A stretch of DNA of 64,000 bases, from assembly GCA_018828585.1 (NCBI GenBank), contig JAHJVW010000012.1, forward strand, positions 1 to 64,000, in the 5' to 3' direction. Shown one piece after another: positions 27,243-35,465 of the stretch. The notes below the pieces were generated by a model. It was not told where the DNA came from, did not search any database, and saw only the letters and a list, made by a program, of their open reading frames with translations. Within the stretch, counting starts at the first letter, position 1; every line of letters begins with the position of its first letter. This stretch comes from Bacteroidota bacterium. GTDB taxonomy: Bacteria > Bacteroidota > Bacteroidia > Sphingobacteriales > Sphingobacteriaceae. The position numbers and the translations under genes are program-made.

Positions 27243-28475
27243 TCATTCATACCTCAAAGCCTCAACAGGATCTAATTTCGAAGCTTTAGAAGCAGGGATA
27301 ATTCCCGATGCCAAACCAGTGCCAACACAAGCAATTAAACCTATGAAAATCCACAGCCATGGAATAATAAAAGAGGCTCCCATTGCTAATGCCAATAAAT
27401 TACCCATCACAATTCCAAGGAAAATACCTACACTTCCGCCTAATAAACAAATTACAATAGCTTCATACAAAAATTGCTTTCTGATTAGCGATGGATTGGC
27501 ACCAATTGCTTTTCGTACACCAATTTCTCGAGTTCTTTCTGTAACCGAAACCATCATAATATTCATTAACGCAATTGCAGCACCTAACAATGTAATTATG
27601 CCAATGACCATACCTGCAATCTGAACATATTTTAAATTTTCGATGAGCGTTTCTGCAATGGCGTCGCTTTTTGTGGTTTCAAAATTATTATCTTGCTGGG
27701 CACTTAAATTTCTGATTTTTCGCATTAAAGCTGTCGCTTCGCCAACGGCATAATCCATTTTTGTAGGGTCATCTACCATGACAGATACAGTATAAGTAGG
27801 ATTTGAATTGGTCATAATCTGACGACCTTTAAATACCGGAATCACGCAAACTTTATCGCCACCAAAACCCATACTGCTTCCTTTTGGTGCAAAAACGCCA
27901 ATTACTCTAAATTTATCGCTTCCAAGAGTAATGATTTTATCTAAAGGACTTTCGTTTTTAAAAAACTTTTGTTTAATCTCATCACCAATAATTACCACAC
28001 TGGCGCCAAACTCCATTTCACTATTCGAGAAATTTCTTCCTTCGGCTATTTTATAGCCACCTGTTGAAACATAGGCATCATCAGCTCCTAAAACAGAAAT
28101 ATTAGGATTTGTCTTTTCGTTTTTATATTTCACAGTTGCTGCAAAGGATGCAAAGGTATTTACCGAAACGGTTGAAGGAACGCTGAAACGTTCTTTAAAA
28201 TCCATTGCCTCGCGGTATTTTATTACTGGAAAACGTTTTGGTCTGTTCCCATTTCCTCCAATTCTAATTCCCGTTCCGCGGTTTCTTATGGTAAAGGAAT
28301 TAGCACCCATGCTTGCGAAAGTATTATTCAAAGAACCTTTAATGGCATCAATAGAAGTTAAAATGCCCACCAAAGCCATTAAGCCAATAGCAATAATCAA
28401 TGCTGTTAAAAAAGTTCTTAACTTATTACTGGCGATAGATTGCAGCGCAACTTTTACGTTTTCTATGTTATCCAT
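27243..28475 (-). CDS. ABC transporter permease, MacB/FtsX type
   Basis: 410 residues. One N-terminal membrane helix ([20 protein letters not shown]) precedes a periplasmic MacB_PCD domain (about 45-265) and three C-terminal helices of the FtsX domain. The conserved [17 protein letters not shown] loop contacts the ATPase, and [17 protein letters not shown] is the standard C-terminus. Such permeases transmit mechanical force or export lipoproteins, peptides or drugs. The ATPase partner is not adjacent, so the cargo is unknown. Confidence 0.9.
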   Translation of the reverse strand: MDNIENVKVALQSIASNKLRTFLTALIIAIGLMALVGILTSIDAIKGSLNNTFASMGANSFTIRNRGTGIRIGGNGNRPKRFPVIKYREAMDFKERFSVPSTVSVNTFASFAATVKYKNEKTNPNISVLGADDAYVSTGGYKIAEGRNFSNSEMEFGASVVIIGDEIKQKFFKNESPLDKIITLGSDKFRVIGVFAPKGSSMGFGGDKVCVIPVFKGRQIMTNSNPTYTVSVMVDDPTKMDYAVGEATALMRKIRNLSAQQDNNFETTKSDAIAETLIENLKYVQIAGMVIGIITLLGAAIALMNIMMVSVTERTREIGVRKAIGANPSLIRKQFLYEAIVICLLGGSVGIFLGIVMGNLLALAMGASFIIPWLWIFIGLIACVGTGLASGIIPASKASKLDPVEALRYE

Positions 28476-28603
28476 TCAATTTGGCTATAGCTAAAAATAC
28501 AAATTCTTTGCTGTTAGACCCCATCACATCACACATTGTTACAGTTTAATTTTAGAAAGGTAATTTCACTCATTTATAAGTCACGATAGTTTTACTTTTC
28601 GCT

Positions 28604-28655
28604 AGACTCCTGATGAAAAATCGCTAGCTCCCGCTTCAATTGGGTTTATTTAACT
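28604..28655. repeat. Dispersed intergenic repeat remnant
   Basis: CGCTAGCTCCCGCTTCAATTGGGTTTATTTAACT resembles 35315-35365 (CGCTTCATTT...CTTCAATACGGTTTATTTAACT) and the inverse of 432-447. Part of the same family, located in the divergent gap between the ABC permease and the esterase. Confidence 0.4.
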
Positions 28656-28695
28656 TTTTTCACTACAATAAAAACGGAACTCTTATATTTAGACT

Positions 28696-29772
28696 ATGAT
28701 TAGAAAAATCCTCCTTTTGGTATTGTTTATCAGCAGCACTCTATTGTGCCATGCGCAAACTCAATTCATTTCGTATAAGAATAACAAATTGCAATATCAA
28801 GGTAGAATAGCTTACGCCAAAGATGCTGCCGAATTAATTTGGTCTGGGACATCTGTTACGATCAGTTTTAAGGGAACTTCTTTAGCTGGCGAATTCAAAG
28901 ATTCAGATACATCGAATTATTATAACATCATCATTGATCAAAAATTAAAGTCCCGAATTCATTTCGATACCCGGAAGAAAACTTATCAGCTCACGGAAAA
29001 CCTTCCATTTGGAAAACATACAGTAGAATTGTTTAAGATTACTGAGTGGGATAAAGGAAAAACTAACTTTTATGGTTTCGAACTAGAAAAGAACTCGGAA
29101 CTTTTAAATCCGCCTGCATTGCCTAAAAGAAAAATAGAGTTCTACGGCAACTCCATTACCTGCGGATATGCAGTTGAAGATAAGTTTAAAGATAATTCGA
29201 TAGGTTTTTTCGAGAACAATTATGCGGCTTATGCAGCAATTACCGCCAGGCATTTTAATGCACAATATCAATGCATTGCAAAAAGCGGGATTGGAATTAT
29301 GGTCAGTTGGTTTCCTTTAATCATGCCTGAAATGTATGATCGAATTGATCCAACTGATCCAGAAAGTAAATGGGATTTTTCTAAATATACGCCAGATGTA
29401 GTGGTAATTAATTTATTACAGAATGATTCTTGGATAATCAATAATTCTGAAAATTCTGAGTTTAAGCATCGCTTTGGAGCAACAAAGCCAAGTGAAGGCT
29501 TTATCATTCAATCCTATCAAGATTTTGTAAGAATAATTAGAGAGAAGTATCCAAAAGCACACATTATTTGCATGTTAGGCAATATGGATATTACCAGAAA
29601 AGATTCGCCATGGCCACTCTATGTTCAAAAAGCAATCTCTGGTTTAAATGATTCAAAAATTTACACTTTGACTGTTCCTTTTAAAGACACACCAGGGCAT
29701 CCAAAAGTAAAGGAGCAGCAAGATTTAGCAAACAGTTTGATAGAATTTATTGATAAGACTGTGAAATGGTAA
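28696..29772 (+). CDS. Secreted SGNH-hydrolase, carbohydrate esterase family 2-like
   Basis: 358 residues with a signal peptide ending CHAQ. An N-terminal jelly-roll (about 25-140) precedes the SGNH domain. Block I is FYGNSITCGY (serine nucleophile), block III is INLLQNDSW, and the catalytic Asp/His near the C-terminus are in DTPGHPKVKEQQDLA. CE2 enzymes remove O-acetyl groups from xylan or glucomannan-type glycans. The exact substrate is not known. The last seven bases overlap the downstream regulator gene, so the two may be co-expressed. Confidence 0.85.
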   Translation: MIRKILLLVLFISSTLLCHAQTQFISYKNNKLQYQGRIAYAKDAAELIWSGTSVTISFKGTSLAGEFKDSDTSNYYNIIIDQKLKSRIHFDTRKKTYQLTENLPFGKHTVELFKITEWDKGKTNFYGFELEKNSELLNPPALPKRKIEFYGNSITCGYAVEDKFKDNSIGFFENNYAAYAAITARHFNAQYQCIAKSGIGIMVSWFPLIMPEMYDRIDPTDPESKWDFSKYTPDVVVINLLQNDSWIINNSENSEFKHRFGATKPSEGFIIQSYQDFVRIIREKYPKAHIICMLGNMDITRKDSPWPLYVQKAISGLNDSKIYTLTVPFKDTPGHPKVKEQQDLANSLIEFIDKTVKW

Positions 29773-30359
29773 ATAAAACTGATACAGGGCTCTTAAGAAA
29801 CCATATTCAGCAATTTATTGCTTTGAATGATGAAGAATGGAGCCTTTTAGCGACACATTTATCAGAAAAAACAATACAAAAAAATGATTTTTTTGCAGAG
29901 GATGGAAAAACGGCAAAGCTTGTAGGATTTCTTTTAGAAGGAAGTCTTAGACAATTTTACATTAAAAACCAAGAGGAAAGAACAACCTACTTCTATTTCG
30001 AAAATCATTTAGTGAGCTCATACTTCAGTTGCATCACCGGTAAACCATCTGCTTTAAACATTCAAGCTTTAGCAGATACAAGAATGTTGGTTTTTAATTA
30101 TGATCATCTACGACAGTTATTTAAAATCAGTCATAAATGGGAAACATTCGCGAGGTTAGTAGCTGAATATTTGGCCTTAGGATTAGAAGACAGAATGGTT
30201 GGTTTACTTACTTTATCTCCCGAAGAGCGTTACGAACAGTTACTAAGCAGCAATAAGCAAAAAATTATTCAAAGAATACCCCAACAATACATAGCTAATT
30301 ATTTAGGTATTACGCCAGTAAGCCTAAGCCGGATTAGAAATAGATTTCTAAAAAAGTAG
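29766..30359 (+). CDS. Crp/Fnr-family transcriptional regulator
   Basis: 197 residues. An N-terminal cyclic-nucleotide-binding-type beta-roll (about 20-120, ...VGFLLEGSLRQFYI...) and a dimer helix lead to a C-terminal winged helix RIPQQYIANYLGITPVSLSRIRNRF, a classic HTH. The cAMP-contact arginine-serine pair is not obvious, so the ligand is uncertain. It overlaps the esterase stop. Seventy-eight bases downstream lies a gene preceded by a perfect 20-base palindrome (30404-30423), probably this regulator's operator. Confidence 0.88.
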   Translation: MVNKTDTGLLRNHIQQFIALNDEEWSLLATHLSEKTIQKNDFFAEDGKTAKLVGFLLEGSLRQFYIKNQEERTTYFYFENHLVSSYFSCITGKPSALNIQALADTRMLVFNYDHLRQLFKISHKWETFARLVAEYLALGLEDRMVGLLTLSPEERYEQLLSSNKQKIIQRIPQQYIANYLGITPVSLSRIRNRFLKK

Positions 30360-30403
30360 CGATGCTGAATTTCTTATCTTTTGTTAATTGTAATCATTTA
30401 GGC

Positions 30404-30423
30404 TTTAGTCAACTTTGACTAAA
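30404..30423. promoter_or_regulatory. Perfect palindrome, likely Crp-family operator
   Basis: TTTAGTCAA-CT-TTGACTAAA: nine-base arms with no mismatch and a two-base centre. It lies 14 bases before the DUF4260 ATG, right after a Crp-family gene. The dimensions fit a Crp/Fnr dimer site. Its position next to the start codon suggests repression, or a very short leader. Confidence 0.65.
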
Positions 30424-30437
30424 CAAAATTAAAAGTC

Positions 30438-30800
30438 ATGAAAACAATATTAAAAACAGAAGAATTAGCTCAATTATCAATTGCAGTGTATGCACTTTAC
30501 CTACAGCCTATCCATATTTTTTGGGGTTTATGGATTATTCTTTTCTTAGCTCCCGATTTAGGAATGCTTGGATATTTAATCAATACTAAAATTGGGGCAA
30601 TTATTTATAATTTATTTCACCACAAACTTATCGCTATTTTGATTTCAGCATTTGGGTTCTTTTTCGCCAATCACATTTTACTATTAATCGGAATTATACT
30701 TTTTGCTCACTCTAGTTTTGATAGAATGATGGGTTATGGTTTAAAGTATAATGATGGTTTTAATCATACTCATCTAGGTATGGTAGGAAAAAAAGATTAA
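30438..30800 (+). CDS. DUF4260-type small membrane protein
   Basis: 120 residues with three or four hydrophobic segments. FLAPDLGMLGYL, IGAIIYNLFHHKL and the C-terminal HSSFDRMMGYGLKYNDGFNHTHLGMVGK are the hallmarks of this small family of unknown function. The HH and FNHTHLG histidines are suggestive of metal or substrate contact but unproven. Often found beside Crp-like regulators. Followed by a strong bidirectional terminator. Confidence 0.82.
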   Translation: MKTILKTEELAQLSIAVYALYLQPIHIFWGLWIILFLAPDLGMLGYLINTKIGAIIYNLFHHKLIAILISAFGFFFANHILLLIGIILFAHSSFDRMMGYGLKYNDGFNHTHLGMVGKKD

Positions 30801-30809
30801 ATAATAAAA

Positions 30810-30839
30810 AAACGCCAGCTCTTTTAAAAGCTGGCGTTT
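30810..30839. terminator. Bidirectional terminator between DUF4260 gene and iscA-like gene
   Basis: AAACGCCAGCT / AGCTGGCGTTT, an eleven-pair perfect stem, A-rich on the left and T-rich on the right, between two convergent genes. Confidence 0.9.
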
Positions 30840-30862
30840 CCATTATAATCAAAAACTAAAAA

Positions 30863-31213
30863 TTATACAGAAAAACTGGTTCCACATCCGCAAGTATTGC
30901 TTGCATTAGGGTTATTAAATACAAAACCACGAGCGTTTAAACCTTGCTGAAAATCAACTTCCATCCCTACCAAATAAAGACCATGTGCCTTATGCATAAA
31001 CACTCTGATGCCATCAATCTCATATTCGTTGTCACCTTCTTTTTGTTGGTCAAAACCTAAAACATAATTCATTCCTGCACATCCACCACCTTCAACGCCT
31101 AAGCGCAAACCAAACTCGGCACCTAACTCTTGCTGAGATATTAATTTTTTTACTTCTTTTTTTGCACCTTCGGTTAAAGTTACGGGTGCTACTGTTTCAA
31201 CTGCTGTGCTCAT
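30863..31213 (-). CDS. Iron-sulfur cluster assembly A-type protein (HesB/IscA/SufA)
   Basis: 116 residues. The three conserved cysteines are in GGGCAGM and the C-terminal NTCGCGTSF. It carries and delivers Fe-S clusters or iron to apoproteins. The remainder (LRLGVEGGGC, GFVFNNPNA) matches the A-type carrier fold over its full length. A perfect TAnnTTTG element is at 31233-31240 on the minus strand. No suf genes are adjacent; a cysteine desulfurase lies at 62305. Confidence 0.93.
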   Translation of the reverse strand: MSTAVETVAPVTLTEGAKKEVKKLISQQELGAEFGLRLGVEGGGCAGMNYVLGFDQQKEGDNEYEIDGIRVFMHKAHGLYLVGMEVDFQQGLNARGFVFNNPNASNTCGCGTSFSV

Positions 31214-31232
31214 AAATCAAATATTTATTATA

Positions 31233-31240
31233 CAAATATA
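31233..31240 (-). promoter_or_regulatory. -7 promoter element TATATTTG for the IscA-type gene
   Basis: Perfect TAnnTTTG on the minus strand, 20 bases before the ATG. Confidence 0.55.
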
Positions 31241-31300
31241 AGGCAAATTGTAGATTTTTGTTTTTTAATCCCCTTTTTGACGATCAACTTACAAACGAAT

Positions 31301-31828
31301 ATGGATTTAGGAATTTTCGCATTAGATATTTTAAAATACACACTTTCAGGCCTATTGGTTGTTTTTGGGGCTTACTTCCTGTTAAAAGGGCAGTTAGATT
31401 CTTATTATAATTTTAAAGCTCTTGAGTATAAGAAATTGGTGGTTAAAGATGTTTTACCCTTAAAGTTGCAGGCTTACGAACGCTTAACGCTTTTTATTGA
31501 AAGGATAAATCCTGCTAATTTACTAGTGCGTCTACATATTTCAGGAATGAGTGCAAAAGAAATGCAAAATCTCATTTTAACAGAAGTTCGGGCAGAATAT
31601 CAACACAACATTTCTCAGCAGTTATACATTACAAATGATTCTTGGGCAATTATTAAAAGAGTAAAAGATGATACCGTTAATTTAGTCAACCAATCCATGG
31701 CAAGTTTACATCCGGATGCAACGGCAGTTGAATTAAGCAAAGTGATATTTGCAAGATTTGCTGAGGTGGAGGAAAACCCATACGACTTAGCATTGTTGGT
31801 CATGAAAGACGATATTCAATCTTTATAA
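31301..31828 (+). CDS. Conserved membrane-anchored protein of unknown function (mutase-linked)
   Basis: 175 residues starting at [13 protein letters not shown]; a TTG at 31277 is less likely. One N-terminal membrane helix ([15 protein letters not shown]) is followed by a cytosolic helical domain rich in hydrophobic/charged repeats ([24 protein letters not shown]...). I recognise no catalytic motif. It ends nine bases before the mutase gene, so the two are probably co-transcribed. Its function may relate to the mutase, but that is only positional inference. Confidence 0.7.
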   Translation: MDLGIFALDILKYTLSGLLVVFGAYFLLKGQLDSYYNFKALEYKKLVVKDVLPLKLQAYERLTLFIERINPANLLVRLHISGMSAKEMQNLILTEVRAEYQHNISQQLYITNDSWAIIKRVKDDTVNLVNQSMASLHPDATAVELSKVIFARFAEVEENPYDLALLVMKDDIQSL

Positions 31829-31836
31829 ATCAAAGC

Positions 31837-33384
31837 ATGAGCGATAAAAAAATTATAACTACATCAAACATAGAAATAAAAGAAGTTTATACCACCTGCA
31901 ATCCTATGCAAGAGCTTCCGGCTGAGTTTCCTTTTACTCGTGGAATACAAAAAGATATGTATCGTGGTCGTTTATGGACCATGCGCCAGTATGCAGGTTT
32001 TTCGACGGCCAAGGAATCCAATAAGCGGTATCACTATTTACTGAAGCAAGGTACCATGGGACTTTCGGTCGCCTTTGATTTACCTACACAAATAGGTTAC
32101 GATAGCGATCACGATTTGTCTGATGGTGAGGTTGGAAAAGTAGGCGTTGCCATAGATTCTTTAAAAGATATAGAGGTATTGTTTGATGGCATTGAGTTAG
32201 AGAAAATCACCACTTCTATGACCATCAACGCAACCGCATCAACACTTTTAGCGATGTACATTGCTTTGGCAAAAAAGCAGGGAGCAGATTTAAAAAAAAT
32301 ATCGGGAACTATACAAAATGATATATTAAAGGAATATGCAGCCAGAGGAACTTATATCTATCCTCCAAAAGCTTCCATGCGTTTAATCACCGATGTTTTT
32401 GAATATTGTAGCAAGGAAGTTCCTAAATGGAATACCATTTCTATATCTGGCTATCATATTCGCGAGGCCGGATCAACCGCTGTACAAGAATTGGCTTTTA
32501 CTTTAGCCAACGGAAAAACTTATCTAAAAGCAGCAATTGAAAAAGGTTTAGATATCAATGTCTTCGCAAAGCGATTATCTTTCTTTTTCAACTGTCACAA
32601 CAATTTCTTTGAAGAGATTTCCAAATTTAGGGCAGCCCGAAGAATGTGGGCTAAAATCACCAAAGATTTAGGTGCAACTAATGAAAGAGCACAACAACTT
32701 CGTTTCCATACGCAAACAGGTGGGTCAACGCTAACCGCTCAACAGCCTATCAATAACATTGTACGCGTCACCAACCAGGCAATGGCAGCCGTTTTAGGAG
32801 GAACGCAATCTCTACATACTAATGGTTATGATGAAGCACTCTCTCTGCCAACAGAGGAAGCAGCTTCTATTGCTTTACGTACGCAACAACTCATTGCTTT
32901 CGAAAGTGGCATTACCGAAACAGTAGATCCTTTAGCAGGTTCTTATTTTGTAGAAACTTTAACAGATGAAATAGAGGCTGCTGCCTGGAAATATATTGAT
33001 AAGATTGATGCCATGGGAGGCTCGGTAAATGCAATTGAGCAAGGATACATCCAAAACGAAATTGCCGATGCTGCTTATCAATATCAAAAAGCAATTGAAT
33101 CTGGCGAGCAAGTGATTGTGGGTGTGAATAAATTTACGGCTAATGAAAAGGTAAATCCCGAAGTTTTTAGAGTGGATGACAGCATTAGAGTTGAACAAAC
33201 TGATAAAATCAATCAGCTAAAAAGTGAGCGAGATAATCAGCAGGTTGAAATCAAGTTAAACAAGCTAAAAGCAGCTGCAAAAGGAGACGATAATTTGATG
33301 CCTTTTATACTAGATGCCGTCGAAGAATACACTACTTTAGGTGAAATTGCTGATGTTTTGCGAGAAGTTTTTGGAGAGTATTAA
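31837..33384 (+). CDS. Methylmalonyl-CoA mutase-type large subunit without B12-binding domain
   Basis: 515 residues. [20 protein letters not shown] followed by [33 protein letters not shown] and [14 protein letters not shown] place it in the catalytic TIM-barrel class of acyl-CoA mutases. It stops after the barrel and lacks the DxHxxG cobalamin-binding domain of full-length (about 700-residue) enzymes. It therefore resembles the large subunit of two-component methylmalonyl-, isobutyryl- or 2-hydroxyisobutyryl-CoA mutases. No small subunit is adjacent. Which acyl group is rearranged cannot be told from sequence reading alone. Confidence 0.88.
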   Translation: MSDKKIITTSNIEIKEVYTTCNPMQELPAEFPFTRGIQKDMYRGRLWTMRQYAGFSTAKESNKRYHYLLKQGTMGLSVAFDLPTQIGYDSDHDLSDGEVGKVGVAIDSLKDIEVLFDGIELEKITTSMTINATASTLLAMYIALAKKQGADLKKISGTIQNDILKEYAARGTYIYPPKASMRLITDVFEYCSKEVPKWNTISISGYHIREAGSTAVQELAFTLANGKTYLKAAIEKGLDINVFAKRLSFFFNCHNNFFEEISKFRAARRMWAKITKDLGATNERAQQLRFHTQTGGSTLTAQQPINNIVRVTNQAMAAVLGGTQSLHTNGYDEALSLPTEEAASIALRTQQLIAFESGITETVDPLAGSYFVETLTDEIEAAAWKYIDKIDAMGGSVNAIEQGYIQNEIADAAYQYQKAIESGEQVIVGVNKFTANEKVNPEVFRVDDSIRVEQTDKINQLKSERDNQQVEIKLNKLKAAAKGDDNLMPFILDAVEEYTTLGEIADVLREVFGEY

Positions 33385-33644
33385 AAAGCTATAAGTATAA
33401 AAATATCTTTTCAATAAAATAGAATTAAGACATAAGATAATTTATTAAGTAAATAGTGTTCTTTTGCTGATAAGGGACTTTTTATAGCCGCTCAATTTTT
33501 TTTACTAGCTATCAGACAGTATTTTAAGAATAATTTCAAGTTTTAGTTTTATAAACCGATTTTTTTTTGAATCTTCGGTACTCGGTAGACGGCAGTCCTT
33601 GTCTCTTCCGATCGCATTAGAAATCAGATAATTAGAAAAATAAT

Positions 33645-35072
33645 ATGGAAAAAACTTGTACAAGTGTATGGGCAAACTGTCTCCAAATCATAAAGGATAA
33701 TATCCCGACCCAAAGTTTTAAAACTTGGTTCGAACCCATCATTCCTTTAAGGTTAGAGGAAAGTGTTTTAACCATTCAAGTACCAAGTTTATTCTTTTAC
33801 GAGTGGCTCGAAGAGCATTATGTGGGTTTGTTAAGAAAAACCATTAAAAAACAACTAGGAGATACGGGCAGATTAGAATACAACATCGTTGTCGAAAAAT
33901 CATCTTCTAAAATGCCCTACACAACTAACCTTCCATCAAGTGGTAACGGAGCCGAAGGAAAAAGTCAATCTATTCCAATGCCTATGGCTTTGAATAAAGA
34001 CATTAAAAATCCTTTCGTAATTCCGGGATTAAAGAAACTACAGGTAGATCCACAACTGAATCCAAACTATACTTTTGAGAATTTTATTGAAGGAGATTGT
34101 AACCGTTTAGCTCGCTCTGCAGGCTATGCTGTGGGTGCAAAACCAGGCGGTACTTCTTTTAATCCATTGATGATTTATGGCGGTGTTGGCTTGGGTAAAA
34201 CTCACTTGGCGCAAGCCATCGGAAATGAGGTGAAGAAAACCATGCCGGATAAGTTGGTAATTTATGTTTCTTGCGAAAAATTTTGCCAACAGTTTGTAGA
34301 TTCATTAAAGAACAATACCATCAACGATTTTGTGAACTTTTATCAAGCCATGGATATCATTATCATGGATGATGTACACAACTTCGCCGGTAAAGACAAA
34401 ACACAAGATATCTTCTTCCATATTTTCAACCACTTACACCAATCAGGTAAGCAATTGATTTTAACTTCTGATAAACCACCTAAAGATTTAGCAGGTTTAG
34501 AAGAGCGGTTATTATCCAGATTCAAATGGGGATTATCCGCAGATTTATCAGTTCCTGATATGGAAACCCGTATGGCTATCTTGAAAAAGAAAATGTATCA
34601 AGATGGTATCGAATTACCAAACGATGTCATTGAATACGTTGCCAACAACATTGATAATAACGTGAGAGAGCTGGAAGGAGCGATGGTTTCTTTATTGGCA
34701 CAATCTACTTTAAACAAGAAAGAGATTGATTTAGCGTTAGCTAAGCAGATGTTGAAGAATTTCATCAAAAATACCAGCAAAGAAATTTCTATGGAATACA
34801 TTCAGAAATTGGTTTGCGAGTACTTTGAAGTACCGGTAGAAATGGTGAAATCTAAAACCCGTAAACGCGAAATTGTACAAGCTCGACAGATTTCCATGTA
34901 TTTAGCGAAAAGCCATACCAAAACATCTTTAAAATCTATCGGAGCTTTCTTTGGTGGCCGTGACCATTCAACCGTGATTTACGCTTGCCAAACAGTAGAA
35001 GATTTAATTGATACCGATAAGAAATTTAAAGCTTACGTACACGATATTCAGAAAAAGCTTAAAATGAGCTAA
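33645..35072 (+). CDS. dnaA: Chromosomal replication initiator DnaA
   Basis: 475 residues with the four DnaA domains: N-terminal oligomerisation (CLQIIKDNIPTQSFKTWFEP), a short linker, the AAA+ ATPase with Walker A GGVGLGKT at about 179 and Walker B IIIMDDVHN, and the C-terminal DNA-binding domain ending GGRDHSTVIYA (DnaA signature). It opens the origin and coordinates replication. Monocistronic, with a strong terminator downstream. The 260-base gap before it has ACT/GGT-rich simple sequence (33574-33614) and no gene. Confidence 0.97.
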   Translation: MEKTCTSVWANCLQIIKDNIPTQSFKTWFEPIIPLRLEESVLTIQVPSLFFYEWLEEHYVGLLRKTIKKQLGDTGRLEYNIVVEKSSSKMPYTTNLPSSGNGAEGKSQSIPMPMALNKDIKNPFVIPGLKKLQVDPQLNPNYTFENFIEGDCNRLARSAGYAVGAKPGGTSFNPLMIYGGVGLGKTHLAQAIGNEVKKTMPDKLVIYVSCEKFCQQFVDSLKNNTINDFVNFYQAMDIIIMDDVHNFAGKDKTQDIFFHIFNHLHQSGKQLILTSDKPPKDLAGLEERLLSRFKWGLSADLSVPDMETRMAILKKKMYQDGIELPNDVIEYVANNIDNNVRELEGAMVSLLAQSTLNKKEIDLALAKQMLKNFIKNTSKEISMEYIQKLVCEYFEVPVEMVKSKTRKREIVQARQISMYLAKSHTKTSLKSIGAFFGGRDHSTVIYACQTVEDLIDTDKKFKAYVHDIQKKLKMS

Positions 35073-35093
35073 ACACCAATTTTCTGAACCGAA

Positions 35094-35130
35094 AATCTCG
35101 TTAGGTCATTCCTAACGGGATTTTTGTTTT
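35094..35130 (+). terminator. Terminator of dnaA
   Basis: AATCTCGTTAGG / CCTAACGGGATT stem (12 pairs with one G-U) and a T-rich tail. Confidence 0.85.
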
Positions 35131-35144
35131 TAACAGATACTGTC

Positions 35145-35365
35145 ATGCTGAATTTATTTCAGCATCTCTTAGCACAAGCCACTGCTAAAAGATATCCCGA
35201 AATACTTGCCTGCGGCAGGCAGTAATTCTGGATGACAAATTTGATTATTTTTTAGAAAGATGCTGCTGTACTGCTATCTCCCGATAGTCCGGCTTTCCGT
35301 TACAAGTCCTCGCTTCATTTCATTTTGCCGTGGGCTTTTTACTTCAATACGGTTTATTTAACTAA
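35145..35365. repeat. Composite of dispersed repeats downstream of dnaA
   Basis: No gene in this stretch. 35143-35236 is bounded by TGTCAT and ATGACA. It contains GTCATGCTGAATTTATTTCAGCATCTC, shared with 6684, and a GC-rich hairpin TGCCTG-CGG-CAGGCA (35207-35221). 35278-35320 has CCGATAGTCCGGCTTTCCGTTACAAGTCCTCGC, nearly the reverse complement of 37013-37046. Such mobile-like intergenic elements are common in this group. Their mobilising enzyme is not in the window. Confidence 0.65.
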
Positions 35366-35391
35366 GTTTTACTTTTCTATTTATAAATTGT

Positions 35392-35400
35392 TTATCCACA
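35392..35400 (+). promoter_or_regulatory. Single consensus DnaA box TTATCCACA
   Basis: A perfect nine-base match 320 bases downstream of dnaA and 38 bases upstream of the next gene's promoter. Only one is seen, and there is no cluster or AT-rich unwinding element that would define an origin. Confidence 0.45.
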
Positions 35401-35437
35401 TCTGTTTCAATACTTTAACTTTTAGTTGTTTTTAATT

Positions 35438-35445
35438 TATATTTG
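35438..35445 (+). promoter_or_regulatory. -7 promoter element TATATTTG of the cyclodeaminase-ImmA/IrrE gene
   Basis: Perfect TAnnTTTG ending 20 bases before the ATG at 35466, indicating that the fusion gene is transcribed on its own. Confidence 0.55.
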
Positions 35446-35465
35446 TTAAAAAGTATAATTAATAG

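Noticed and set aside
33574-33614. CTCTTCCGATC string resembling the end of a sequencing adapter
   Set aside because: Only 11 bases match, the surrounding sequence does not, and the text is similar to other simple tracts in this genome (37120); probably chance.
35392-35400. DnaA box next to dnaA as replication origin
   Set aside because: A single box without a cluster, AT-rich unwinding region or skew evidence is not enough to call oriC.
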